DNA of 64,000 nucleotides from an uncultured Armatimonadota bacterium (GTDB lineage Bacteria; Armatimonadota; Fimbriimonadia; Fimbriimonadales; Fimbriimonadaceae): positions 1 through 64,000 of the forward strand of contig CAIYLG010000046.1 in assembly GCA_903927025.1 (NCBI GenBank). Reading direction: 5' to 3'. Below, piece after piece: positions 53,019 to 61,997 of the stretch. How positions within the stretch are numbered: the stretch's first letter is position 1; each line of letters starts with the position of its first letter. Below the pieces are notes generated by a model. That model did not search any database, was not told where the DNA came from, and saw only the letters and a list, made by a program, of their open reading frames with translations. The position numbers were made by a program, and so were the translations under genes.

Positions 53019-54374
53019 CTAGGCCAATTGGTATTCGGGGCAAGTGACAATGAGTTCGACCAAGCCAGAAGCTCGGTTCCAGTAGTGGTTGGCATCCGGC
53101 TTCTTGGGCGCGCCAAGGTGCATATAGTCCAGCAGGATATGCCGGGTATCCGCTCCCATGGGAACAGATGGGAGAATCCAATCCCAGGTGTCGCTGATTG
53201 CCGTATCTGCGGTTCTGTAGGAAGCGTCCGCGTTAACGTGGGACATCGCGAGACCGGCAGTAACCCTGTCTCGCACCAATCCGCGATAGCGAAGCTGATC
53301 CACCGCGTGCTTGGCAAAGTTGAGGCGTGCAGTCATGGTGTTGGTGTTGATCCAGTTTCTTCCCGTCTTCCAGCCCTTCACATTAGGCGGGTTGTACAGC
53401 TGCTGGCCCATGTTGTCGGTGTACTGCTGCATGTCCGAGATCCAGCTATAGGGCAAGTCCAGCGTCTTGATGAGCATCACTGCGTACTGCACCGGGGTCT
53501 TCACCCGAGAGTACAGGGCATCCTGCGAATAGAAGTGGGGGGACGTTAGAACGGCTCGGACCAGTTCTCGAATGCTATAGCCAGACTTGAAGTAGACGTC
53601 GGACAGCCTTGCTACCTCTTCTGGCGGCGCTTCATCGTTGACGAAGTACTCGTAAAGCTTTTGAGATAGGAATTTGGCGGTTGCGGGATGGGCGGCAACG
53701 ATATCAAGCGTTTCGCCCAGGTTGTAGTCACCCTTGTGGCCGAGATACTCCTTGGGACCAGTGTTGTAGGTTTTGGCGTTGAACACCGTGCGATATCGGT
53801 CGGAGTCGTAGGTCCAGCCCGTGAATGACTTAGCCCCTTCCTTCACATCGTGCTCGGTGTAGCCGCTGTTTACGCCCATCGTGAACAGTTCCAGCAGCTC
53901 CCGGCTGAAGTTCTCATTCGGCGCCTTCTTGGTGCTGTTGTTTCCGTCCAGCCAAATCAGCATTGCGGGGTCGGTTGAGATCTCCGCGAGCATCGTGCGG
54001 AAGTTGCCAAGAGCGTGTTTTCGAAAAAGTTTGTTTTGGCGATATTCGATGCTTGGGTTTTGGACTTTGTAGTCCGAGGTGGCAAAGTGGCCGTGCCAAA
54101 AGAGGGTCATCACCTCTTCCATGGGACGCGTAGTTTCGCAGAACCGAAACAGCCAATACCGCTTTAGGGCATCGGTATCCTGAGGCGCAACCAGGCCGCC
54201 CATTGAATCTGTCGGCAGATCGGGGATCTTGTCCGGAGTCTTGTCGTAGTCGATCAGCGCCTTGAGCGCCCCCTTTTCTCCCAGGGTCGACCAGTGCTTC
54301 CAATCCTGTGCCCGGCAGCCAAACGCCGCGCGTCGCAGGAGGTGGTTCATTCGGGCATCTTCGCCAGCGATCAT
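53019..54374 (-). CDS. DUF1800 family protein
   Basis: The 451-aa protein opens with MNHLLRRAAFGCRAQDW and continues with ALKRYWLFRFCETTRPMEEVMTLFWHGHFATSDYKV, then NPNENFSRELLELFTMGVNSGYTEHDVKEGAKSFTGW, the DUF1800 hallmarks, and ends with the PPNVKGWKTGRNWINT region. It is mostly helical and lacks a clear signal peptide. GGAG lies 6 nt before ATG 54374; ATG 54395 would add seven residues. It is cotranscribed with the DUF1501 gene. Function unknown. Confidence 0.95.
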   Translation of the reverse strand: MIAGEDARMNHLLRRAAFGCRAQDWKHWSTLGEKGALKALIDYDKTPDKIPDLPTDSMGGLVAPQDTDALKRYWLFRFCETTRPMEEVMTLFWHGHFATSDYKVQNPSIEYRQNKLFRKHALGNFRTMLAEISTDPAMLIWLDGNNSTKKAPNENFSRELLELFTMGVNSGYTEHDVKEGAKSFTGWTYDSDRYRTVFNAKTYNTGPKEYLGHKGDYNLGETLDIVAAHPATAKFLSQKLYEYFVNDEAPPEEVARLSDVYFKSGYSIRELVRAVLTSPHFYSQDALYSRVKTPVQYAVMLIKTLDLPYSWISDMQQYTDNMGQQLYNPPNVKGWKTGRNWINTNTMTARLNFAKHAVDQLRYRGLVRDRVTAGLAMSHVNADASYRTADTAISDTWDWILPSVPMGADTRHILLDYMHLGAPKKPDANHYWNRASGLVELIVTCPEYQLA

Positions 54375-54455
54375 CATGCTCTCCGACGCCATCATACAAC
54401 CATCTGGCGCTGGTGGCTAGGCACCTGAGCCGCTTCTAATCTTTCCGCCACTAAA

Positions 54456-54516
54456 GGAAGCGTAGGGTTCACCCGACCCGCGACGTGACGCTTCAGCGCA
54501 CGCTAATCCTTGGAAG
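54456..54516 (+). repeat. Solo copy 2 of the dispersed element seen at the left-edge array
   Basis: GGGTTCACCCG (from 54465) and GCTTCAGCGCACGCT (to 54504) repeat the flank-plus-first-unit sequence found on the minus strand at 315-369, with 35 of 40 bases identical and no gap. Only one unit is present here and no 72-bp array. It lies in a gene-free stretch (54396-54640) upstream of DUF1800 and of the small membrane protein gene. Confidence 0.7.
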
Positions 54517-54640
54517 TTACATGGCTCATGGCGCGGGCTAAAGCGCCGCTCTGGAGGTCGGTTGAACTTAGCGCTCCAGTTGGTGCCTTCCCGCAAGATT
54601 AAGGAAATCCTCCCAGCAATCTCACCCGTCTTCAGACGAA

Positions 54641-54979
54641 ATGCCAAAGAAACTCGACAAGTCATCGGTCTCGTTTGGAAGCTGGTTTCTCACGATCTTC
54701 ATGGCCGCGATCCCGTGTCTTGGCGTGCTGTACATCGCGTTTGGCGCACTGTTTTCGACGAACGAATCCCGCCGGAACTTTTACCGTGCCCACTTGGCAT
54801 GGTGGGGAATCATCATCGTCCTCTATGGAGCCTTCTTCATGGTCGGCTTTGCTCCGGATATCCGAAAGCTTTACGACCAGTACAAGCACGGACAACCGCT
54901 TAGCCTGAGCCGCTCCTCGGAACCAGACAGTCACCCTGCCGAGAAAAAGAAGACTAAGAAGCCTGAAGATTCGGAGTAA
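54641..54979 (+). CDS. Small two-helix membrane protein
   Basis: The 112-aa protein has two hydrophobic helices, FLTIFMAAIPCLGVLYIAFGALF (about 15-38) and LAWWGIIIVLYGAFFMVGF (about 52-70), with NESRRNFYRAH between them and a charged C-terminal tail (EKKKTKKPEDSE). It resembles short membrane proteins of the pattern FGSWLLTxxLxAIPLVNxxxLLxWAF followed by KRNFxRAxL seen widely without known function. The tail is polar and probably cytoplasmic. It starts 66 bp before the next gene on the same strand. Confidence 0.75.
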   Translation: MPKKLDKSSVSFGSWFLTIFMAAIPCLGVLYIAFGALFSTNESRRNFYRAHLAWWGIIIVLYGAFFMVGFAPDIRKLYDQYKHGQPLSLSRSSEPDSHPAEKKKTKKPEDSE

Positions 54980-55044
54980 ATGCCCTGGGACGTCAAGAAT
55001 CCGTCCCAACGGTAACCACCCACTCCCCTGCACGTCCTATCGTT

Positions 55045-56769
55045 ATGCGTCTGACCGTCTGGCTAACCGGAATCACCCTTTTGCTTCTCACCGGGATGGC
55101 ATGGGGTCAGCCTATTGGGGCGGGGTTCGATAGCCTTGACTGGATGGTTGCCGATTCCGAAGTTGTCGCCATCGGGCACATCACTTCCATCAAGAACGAC
55201 GATGCCTCGGACGGAATCTTTTCAAAGTGGGACACCATCACGCTGGAGGTGGAACAGATCTTAAAGGGCCCAAATTCGAAGGAATTGACGTTCCGCGCTC
55301 AGCCCGAATACTTCAGCACCCGGCACCAGGTGTACATTTCGAAAGACGAGGAGGTGATGGTCTTCCTCGCCGATAGTGCGCGCCACTACTCTCGATCTGC
55401 CTCGCAGTTCCGCTACGCCGTGCGGAGCCGATCCCCCAAAGAAAACTTCATCCATTTGGGCGATACCGCTCACCCGTTTGCGATCAACGCCAAGTTGGAG
55501 GCAGTCACTGACCGAAAATCTCTGCTTGAGCAAGTCCACACTGCCGTGGTCAAATACACGGAGGGTCGTTTCACTGCGGTGGATCTCAAGCCAAAATTTG
55601 CCCAGGTTCCCAAATTCTTCCAAAAGGGAGGCTTTGGCTGGGTCACGGTGATGGTTCCGAAACACGCGCCTCCGGCCGGTGCGTGGCTCCGGGAACAGGC
55701 CAACCGGTTCGGCTCGGACATGGACTATGATGGCGGGCGGTTTACCCGCGCTGATAAGGACGTGGTCAAAGTCTGGAACACAGAAAATGGCAACGTTATT
55801 CGCGCTTTCCCCGTGACCACGGGATGTCCCACATCAGTTGCATTGAGTCCAGACGGGACGAATATGCTGGTGGGAACCGACGGAAAGACCCCGGAAATCA
55901 TCCAGTTCAACATCGATACCGGAGCCATGGAAATGAGCCGGTCGATCGGCGGAAAAGTGGAACAGCTTGCGTACGCGCCCGTCGGAGACACCTATGCCAG
56001 CATGAGCATCGAGAACTTTGGCAGCACACCTCGACGGCTGCGCCTTCGGTCCACATTCGACGGCCAGGACATGATGATGTTCCCCGGCGCATCCCTGCGC
56101 TTCAGCAACGACAGCACGATGGTGCTGACCAACGGAGAGCAATGGGGCCTGTGGGTCGGCGTTTGGGACACGAAAACCTTTCTGCAGCAGTCTCTCATTC
56201 AGGGAGAAGAGGTGGAGGGCAAGGAGTTCTTCTCGGCTGAGTTCAGCCCCTATGGAAATCGGATTGTCACCACTTGCGTCAGCCATCCCGCAGGAGGATA
56301 CGAGAGTTCAGTCGAGGTTTGGGATGCTCTCACAGGGAAGCCCATTTGGAAGACGGTTGGCAAACGTCTACGAAAGGCGGTCTACTCCCACGACGGCTCC
56401 CGTGTGATCGCCGGATCAAAGGATTCCGCGATTGGCGTCTATGATGCCGAAAACGGGAGTCTCCTGAGAAACTTCCCATGCCCAGGCAACATCCTGGACA
56501 TTCTCGTGAGCCGCGACGGCACACGATGTTTGGCAAATTGGGGAGACGGCAACCGCGACTATCAGGTGAACGGCACATCTCTGTTTGATCTGGCCTCGGG
56601 CAAAGAGCTGTGCCGCGTAGAACGGTCCGAAGCCGCGATTGTGGGCTTCTCTCGCGATGCAAAGACCTTCCTGGGAATCCGCCGTCGATCTGACGGCAAA
56701 GATGCCGCCGTCACCTACAACAGCCTCACCGGTGGAATCATCCATTCGCTTCCACTAAACGGATCGTAA
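55045..56769 (+). CDS. Secreted protein with N-terminal domain and WD40-like propeller
   Basis: The 574-aa protein has a signal peptide (ITLLLLTGMAWGQ). Residues 25-190 form a domain with SLDWMVADSEVVAIGHITSI and VEQILKGPNSKELTF, resembling beta-rich modules in secreted proteins of unknown role. From about 235 to the end, repeats with NTENGNVIRAFPVTT, LSPDGTNMLVG, VWDALTGKPIWKT and SHDGSRVIAGSKDSAIGVYDAENGSL form a single WD40/quinoprotein-like propeller. The function is unknown. It converges with the next glycosidase-like gene, with a hairpin in the gap. Confidence 0.88.
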   Translation: MRLTVWLTGITLLLLTGMAWGQPIGAGFDSLDWMVADSEVVAIGHITSIKNDDASDGIFSKWDTITLEVEQILKGPNSKELTFRAQPEYFSTRHQVYISKDEEVMVFLADSARHYSRSASQFRYAVRSRSPKENFIHLGDTAHPFAINAKLEAVTDRKSLLEQVHTAVVKYTEGRFTAVDLKPKFAQVPKFFQKGGFGWVTVMVPKHAPPAGAWLREQANRFGSDMDYDGGRFTRADKDVVKVWNTENGNVIRAFPVTTGCPTSVALSPDGTNMLVGTDGKTPEIIQFNIDTGAMEMSRSIGGKVEQLAYAPVGDTYASMSIENFGSTPRRLRLRSTFDGQDMMMFPGASLRFSNDSTMVLTNGEQWGLWVGVWDTKTFLQQSLIQGEEVEGKEFFSAEFSPYGNRIVTTCVSHPAGGYESSVEVWDALTGKPIWKTVGKRLRKAVYSHDGSRVIAGSKDSAIGVYDAENGSLLRNFPCPGNILDILVSRDGTRCLANWGDGNRDYQVNGTSLFDLASGKELCRVERSEAAIVGFSRDAKTFLGIRRRSDGKDAAVTYNSLTGGIIHSLPLNGS

Positions 56770-56789
56770 AGCTCGGACAACTTCCAGTC

Positions 56790-56825
56790 CCCTTCCTTTC
56801 GCCTGCTGTCGAGCGAAAGGAAGGG
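56790..56825. repeat. 13-bp inverted repeat between convergent genes
   Basis: CCCTTCCTTTCGC (56790-56802), a 10-nt loop and its exact complement (56813-56825) lie in the gap between two convergent genes. There is no T-run, so it is not a clear intrinsic terminator. The CCTTCCTTTC arm recurs at about 28200, so it may be a member of a dispersed hairpin family that marks 3' ends. Confidence 0.7.
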
Positions 56826-56846
56826 AGTCCGAACAACTGGATGCGA

Positions 56847-58337
56847 CTAGCCCTCAATCTGTGTTGGCTCAAACTCCGCCCGCACCGACTTACCTGGCAT
56901 GACCTCGACATCGAGGTAGGTAAACACCCGATCAAGCGAGCGGGTTTCATACTGCGGAGTCTTTCGCTTGCCATCCACGTAAAATCTCGTGTGCTTTCCA
57001 ACGAACGCGGCTCGCCAATGCATCGGCTCGGTTCCTTGGTTGGTTAAGGTGGTGGAAACGGCTTCCTGCCGGAGGGAGATCTGAGTCCCGAGCACCGGAA
57101 GGTTGGAGAGTTCGGCCCAGTTGGTTTTCGGCCCAAGGCCGGAGACGGTGCGGATCCTGGGGTGCTTTGGATTGCCGGTTGGCTCAACCGTAACACCCAT
57201 CATCCCTCGGCAGATCGCCCCGATCATCGCAAACGAAACTTCTGGATACTCTCGGCGATGGCGGTCTTCCCTAGCAAGGTCAAGGATCTGCCGGTACGCC
57301 TTGTCGGTATAGCCAAAGCGATAGAGAATTTCGGGCTGATAGGACTTATCTTCAACCTGATTGGAATCCCGTTCAAGCGGGATATCCGCAAGGTCCTTGA
57401 CGGCAGATTTCAGCTTGGCCGGATCGCGAATCGCGTCCCAATACAGAAGCGACCAACGCACACCCATGGTGAATTCGTGCCCAGTCGTATAAAAGCCATA
57501 GAACGCCTTGGCGGAAGGATTCCACCATCGGGAGTCGATGAGGTGGTCCAGCTTTGCTGCTTCTCGGCGATAATGCTCTGCACCGGCAGCGTCCTTCTTT
57601 AGATCAAGAATTGCCGCATAAGCTCGGCAGGCGGCAGACTCGGATGCCAGGAGGTCGACGCCAACCGAGATGTCATCCACCGTTTCGACATAGCTGGGAA
57701 TGCCGCGTGCCCCCATTATGCGAATGTCCCGCTCCATGATGCGGTCCGCTGACAGATCCCACTTGGCAACATAGTCGCTCATCGTGTGCCGATAGAAGTT
57801 CAGCATCACCGGGTCGTCGATATACCGGCGGTCGTGAGTCCATCCATACATTCGATAGCAGGCGTCCAGCACATCAAAGCTCGCAGGAAGCGTCCACCAA
57901 AAGTCTTTGTCGCTCTTGTAGTCCACTGGAGCCGGCCGATCGAGCCGGTCAATCTCCCAGAAGGTGCACCAGTCCCTCGACTCCGAGATGTTCGCGGCGA
58001 ACTTTCGGAACATGTTGAACGTGTGCTCCGAAAGTCCGAGCGCCACTCCGCCCGCCGCTTGATGCGAGATGTCCCGCATACAAAACGCCTGCCGCCCGGG
58101 CAGCGCCGCCTCATACCAAGGCCCCACCGGGTCACCCTCTCGCACGTAAGAAAGCGCCTGCCCCTTCGCCCAATCAAACGCGTGGACAAGCGCGACGTCA
58201 GAGGAGCGCAACTGAAGTGGGGACTCTAGGTGCTGAGCAGCGGCCATAGTGCAGGCTCCCACAATGAAGATTATCGTGGAAAGTTTGAACTGTGCAAATC
58301 GGAGAAGCTCCCTATGCTTAAGTTTCAAAGCGGGCAT
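56847..58337 (-). CDS. Secreted six-hairpin glycosidase-like protein
   Basis: The 496-aa exported protein has a signal peptide (FKLSTIIFIVGACTMAAAQ). The body is an (alpha/alpha)6-barrel-like sequence: GPWYEAALPGRQAFCMRDISHQAAGG (about 72-97), FWWTLPASFDVLDACYRMYGWTHDRRYI, ECRAYAAILDLKKDAAGAEHYR, FYGFYTTGHEFTMGVRWSLLYWDAIRDPAKL and SYQPEILYRFGYTDKAYRQIL. A short beta domain ends it. The FCMRD and GPW motifs are typical of bacterial six-hairpin glycosidase-like proteins, for which the substrate is often unknown. Different from, and only distantly like, the 804-aa protein at 39975-42389. No Shine-Dalgarno is visible. Confidence 0.82.
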   Translation of the reverse strand: MPALKLKHRELLRFAQFKLSTIIFIVGACTMAAAQHLESPLQLRSSDVALVHAFDWAKGQALSYVREGDPVGPWYEAALPGRQAFCMRDISHQAAGGVALGLSEHTFNMFRKFAANISESRDWCTFWEIDRLDRPAPVDYKSDKDFWWTLPASFDVLDACYRMYGWTHDRRYIDDPVMLNFYRHTMSDYVAKWDLSADRIMERDIRIMGARGIPSYVETVDDISVGVDLLASESAACRAYAAILDLKKDAAGAEHYRREAAKLDHLIDSRWWNPSAKAFYGFYTTGHEFTMGVRWSLLYWDAIRDPAKLKSAVKDLADIPLERDSNQVEDKSYQPEILYRFGYTDKAYRQILDLAREDRHRREYPEVSFAMIGAICRGMMGVTVEPTGNPKHPRIRTVSGLGPKTNWAELSNLPVLGTQISLRQEAVSTTLTNQGTEPMHWRAAFVGKHTRFYVDGKRKTPQYETRSLDRVFTYLDVEVMPGKSVRAEFEPTQIEG

Positions 58338-58504
58338 TTTACGGAGTCTAGTCGAGTCCTTGTGGGTTTCGCTGAATCTCAGTTGTGATACAAATAGTCA
58401 GGGTCATATCCAAGACCAGTTCAATCACAAAAGAGGCTCGCGGCGGCATTGGCAAACCACTGATCAACACACTTAATTCAATGCAGGTCTTGAGTTGCAA
58501 ATCC

Positions 58505-59152
58505 ATGCCGAAGCGGCGGGCCAATATGCGGTTCTTAGCGGCGGGCATCCTGTTTCTGATTGCAGTTGCTCTGTTTGCATGGAGACCCGCACTCCACAGC
58601 ACGTTGGGGTACATCCTTCTACTATCAAGCTTCCCGATAGCGTCGTTAGCCGTGCGAGTGCTTGCGAGTGGCACGTCGTGGGCTCGTGGAAGCAACGGAG
58701 AATCTCAGGTGCTGACCGCCTTACGTAACCTTCCCGACAACTACACCGCAGTTAGCAACTGGAAGTTGCCCGACACCAAGAATGGAGACGTTGACCTATT
58801 GATCCTTGGACCACACGGTGTGCTGGTTATTGAAGTCAAGAATTTCGGGGCACAGTATGAATGTGATAACGACGTTTGGGTGAATATCAAGCCAAACGGA
58901 TACCGAGTCAGGATCAAGAGTCCTTCACTACAAATCAAACGCAACACGAAGGCGGTTAAGTCGCATTTGCGCCAATTCGGCTGGTCGGGTCCAGTGCAAG
59001 GCGTCCTTGTTATGCGACCTCGTTCCAACATCAGGATATTGGCAAGCTCAGTCGATATAATTGACTGGTCAAGCATTGAGGCTTATATCAACCGACTCCC
59101 AACTTCCAATAACATTCCGCTCACAAGCTGGTTCAAGCCGGATCGTGGCTAG
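58505..59152 (+). CDS. NERD-domain membrane protein
   Basis: The 215-aa protein (start at ATG 58505; upstream in-frame ATG 58481 and 58385 are possible) has two N-terminal hydrophobic helices (FLAAGILFLIAVALFAWRP and TLGYILLLSSFPIASLAVRVL, about 9-55), followed by a NERD domain (about 60-170): GSNGESQVLTALRNLPDNYTAVSNWKLPDTKNGDVDLLILGPHGVLVIEVKNFGA. The restriction-endonuclease-like D, E-x-K motif (DVDLLILG, IEVKN) is intact. NERD proteins are thought to act on nucleic acids or signalling, without proven function. The gene is richer in A+T than its neighbours, a hint of transfer. Confidence 0.88.
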   Translation: MPKRRANMRFLAAGILFLIAVALFAWRPALHSTLGYILLLSSFPIASLAVRVLASGTSWARGSNGESQVLTALRNLPDNYTAVSNWKLPDTKNGDVDLLILGPHGVLVIEVKNFGAQYECDNDVWVNIKPNGYRVRIKSPSLQIKRNTKAVKSHLRQFGWSGPVQGVLVMRPRSNIRILASSVDIIDWSSIEAYINRLPTSNNIPLTSWFKPDRG

Positions 59153-59269
59153 CGTCCTGCCAAGGTCTCACCGAAGATCTGTGCTATCGACCATCCAGTC
59201 GAGCTCGATGACAAAGTTCTTCAAGGTCTAGCGCTAGCATTGAAAGGCCTATCGTAAGCCTTCTAGGGT

Positions 59270-61963
59270 CTATTCGGGTTGGCTGGGAACTTTGGCCGAA
59301 CGTGGCGCTACAAGCACTCTGACTCCGTCGATGTAGGCGCCTTCGAGCGGGATTGTGATCTCGGAGGCGGTACCCGCGGAATGATAGGGGCTGGTCCCCG
59401 CAAGTCGAATCGTAAAGTGTCCGACGGGGACCTTCAGGAAAGTGAAGAATCCGTCGTATGCGGACACCTGCGTCCCAAAAACGAGTCCCTTGGAATCCAC
59501 GAGCTCAAGGGTAACCCCTCCTCTAGGTACGGATTCGACACCGAGCTTCTCAGACACGATTCCAGTTACCTGTCCCGTGCATTCAATCGGAAAGTCGAGG
59601 ACTGGTACCTTGCCTGGCCTCGGCACGATTCGCACACCGGTGCGCTTTGATAGCCAAAGTGGGCTGGTAAGGGTTGATTCCGCGATCTGTAGATCGATCG
59701 GCATAAACGGGATGAGTCCATCCACGAGAACCGTTCCGTTTTTGCTGGTGACTTTGCGGAAAGGAAGACTGTTGACTAGAACTCCAACGTCGCTCAACAG
59801 AAGTTCCCCAGGTTCATACTTTCCGTTCCCGTTGGAATCCAGAAACACACGAACCTCCACTGCGCCCAAGGTCGCTTCAGATTGCGCCGACTTCTCCCAT
59901 TTGCCTGGGCCAGGCTTCTTCACCGCTCCAAAGGAAAGCGTGAGCCCAAGAATGAGACCGCCCTTTGTCGAGACATCGGCATTGTATCCGTAGCTGTAAG
60001 TCCCCAAAGTGCGAGTCAGCGAGGCGGTGAGGCCAGTGTTGCGAGAAGTTCCCGTTTCATAGATGCCGTAGGTGAGAACTCGCTGATTTGAAAAGATCTT
60101 CCTAACGTTCATTGCAATCTGGTCTATGCCAAAGGCGTGAGACCATGAGTAGTTCACACTTCCAGTAAGTTGGGGTCCGTTACTCCATTGGTTTATCAGC
60201 AACTGACCCTGAGTGGTAGTCTGCTCGCCTGATTGGGCCCGCCAGTCAACCCAGTTCGTCACGCCAAGGCCCTGATACTGATAGGAGAGTCGATCACGAA
60301 CTTCCCAGCGTTCATCGCCTACACGGTTCCCCTCATGGGAGAATGTCACATCAGTTGGGAGGAGGCGGGACCACTTAGGCATCGCCAGATTTCCAAGCTG
60401 TACGGTGGTTTTGTATGCCGTTGAAATCAGATCTTGATTTAAGACAGGGCTGACCATGCTTTCCACGAGGCGCTGGGTGACTTCCACCGACGTCTGTTGC
60501 CAAAGCCACTGCACACCAAATTCCTGAGCCGCCCCCGATTGCGCATCAACCGTGAAATCGACAAAGCCCCTCACACCACTCGCATAGGCATGTAAGCCCG
60601 CGGAGCCATAGTGGTGCAGCCCGTCCGCAAGCGCCGTCGAGGCGAATCCAACCGAAGCAGATAGGTTGGGAGTCACGCCAAAATCCGCGTTGCCAGATAC
60701 CGGAGACGCGCTGCTTGGAGATGGATCACCTGCGAATCGATACCAACTCTGCCCCGCTGGGACAAGATCCTCACCCACGTTGGAGGTTTTTACTTCTTGT
60801 CTGCGTTCACCGCCCGGCCCATTGAATACCAATGAATATGCGTTTAGACCAAAGGCGAGGGGCACGTTCTTGAACTCGTATCTGCCTGTCGAGTTCGAGG
60901 ATTGGTAGTCAAAGAGGGCCTCACCACGGTAAAGCTGAACGTCCCATCCGGGCAGGAGAATTCCGGAGAATGTCGTGACACTGAACAGCGGTGATCGGTC
61001 CAACGGATAGCTGCTCACTTGAAAGCCCGACTGCAAATGGTTGTCTGATACCAGCGGTACAGCCGGAACGTAGAACTGGCCGATGTCATATTCCCTGGCA
61101 TGAAACCTTCCCAGTAAGTTGGCTTCCGGATCCATTTGTCCCACCGAGAGTGTTGTCAAAGCTGAGTTTCGCCCCGAATCCAGTTGCAGGAATCCCGTCA
61201 GCCCTTCATGTTCAACGTCCGCCGCCACCAGTGCCGTGTAGCGACCGGTGAGACCGGTACCACGCGGCCCCATGCTAAGGGCAAGAGTCTGATCGATGGC
61301 CGGACCGCTCAGAAGCTCGTAGGGATTGGGGACACGAGGAAAGCGTGGATCACGATAGGTCGAGAATGCGGAGCCCGCAACAGTTGATAGCCTTTCCCGC
61401 TGCAGCCTCTGCTGCATCGGGAGAGGCTCCAAGGGCTTCACCTGAATGTCCAGATCGTGGGCATCGACCTTCAGACCTAAGCCGAACCAGCCGCTCAATA
61501 GTTCTGCATCGATATAGATATCGCTTTGGTGAACTTCAATAGCAGCGGACTGGAAGGGTAGATCCTTATCTCCGAGTCGCGCTTGATTCGCCGCCACATC
61601 AAGGTGAAAGCGGAGATTCTGTCGGCGCACATACCCAGAAGCGGTGCCTTCTTGAGGAACCGTAGACACGGCGATTTCGAGAAGGCGACAGACTTCGCCA
61701 AGAGGAACCAAAACGCCACCTGGATACCGATAGGCATTCACCCCTTGGGAAAGAGAACTGCCGTCAAGGTGCATCGATAGCAGGAGCAGGTCATCCTCAG
61801 ATCGAACGGCGTAGGCACCGTTGAATTTTGGTGTGCCCAATTTTGATGGGGATTGTGCCGCCGCGACCGTCTGCAAAGCAAATACTAAGACGACACATAC
61901 AATCGACCGAATGATCGAACCCAAAAGAATGGGGAGCCGACCCCACGTTGTGCGACTCCCCAT
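59270..61963 (-). CDS. Fimbrial outer-membrane usher-like protein
   Basis: The 897-aa protein has a signal peptide (CVVLVFALQTVAAAQS) and then an N-terminal domain (about 45-190; GAYAVRSEDDLLLLSMHLDG, YIDAELLSGWFGLGLKVDAHDLDIQVKPLE). A long run of alternating beta strands (about 195-680) would form the barrel, with a plug-like beta domain near 365-415 (YRGEALFDYQSSNSTGRYEFKNVPLAFGLNAYSLVFNGPGGERRQEV), a usher hallmark. The C-terminus adds carboxypeptidase-regulatory-like domains with FLDSNGNGKYEPGELLLSDVGV. It lies next to a chaperone and two DUF4402 subunits. Length is a little above PapC/FimD (about 800-850). Identification rests on both pattern and context. Confidence 0.82.
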   Translation of the reverse strand: MGSRTTWGRLPILLGSIIRSIVCVVLVFALQTVAAAQSPSKLGTPKFNGAYAVRSEDDLLLLSMHLDGSSLSQGVNAYRYPGGVLVPLGEVCRLLEIAVSTVPQEGTASGYVRRQNLRFHLDVAANQARLGDKDLPFQSAAIEVHQSDIYIDAELLSGWFGLGLKVDAHDLDIQVKPLEPLPMQQRLQRERLSTVAGSAFSTYRDPRFPRVPNPYELLSGPAIDQTLALSMGPRGTGLTGRYTALVAADVEHEGLTGFLQLDSGRNSALTTLSVGQMDPEANLLGRFHAREYDIGQFYVPAVPLVSDNHLQSGFQVSSYPLDRSPLFSVTTFSGILLPGWDVQLYRGEALFDYQSSNSTGRYEFKNVPLAFGLNAYSLVFNGPGGERRQEVKTSNVGEDLVPAGQSWYRFAGDPSPSSASPVSGNADFGVTPNLSASVGFASTALADGLHHYGSAGLHAYASGVRGFVDFTVDAQSGAAQEFGVQWLWQQTSVEVTQRLVESMVSPVLNQDLISTAYKTTVQLGNLAMPKWSRLLPTDVTFSHEGNRVGDERWEVRDRLSYQYQGLGVTNWVDWRAQSGEQTTTQGQLLINQWSNGPQLTGSVNYSWSHAFGIDQIAMNVRKIFSNQRVLTYGIYETGTSRNTGLTASLTRTLGTYSYGYNADVSTKGGLILGLTLSFGAVKKPGPGKWEKSAQSEATLGAVEVRVFLDSNGNGKYEPGELLLSDVGVLVNSLPFRKVTSKNGTVLVDGLIPFMPIDLQIAESTLTSPLWLSKRTGVRIVPRPGKVPVLDFPIECTGQVTGIVSEKLGVESVPRGGVTLELVDSKGLVFGTQVSAYDGFFTFLKVPVGHFTIRLAGTSPYHSAGTASEITIPLEGAYIDGVRVLVAPRSAKVPSQPE

Positions 61964-61997
61964 TAAGTTCAGTGCTTGTCTGGCCTAGGATCTGTGC

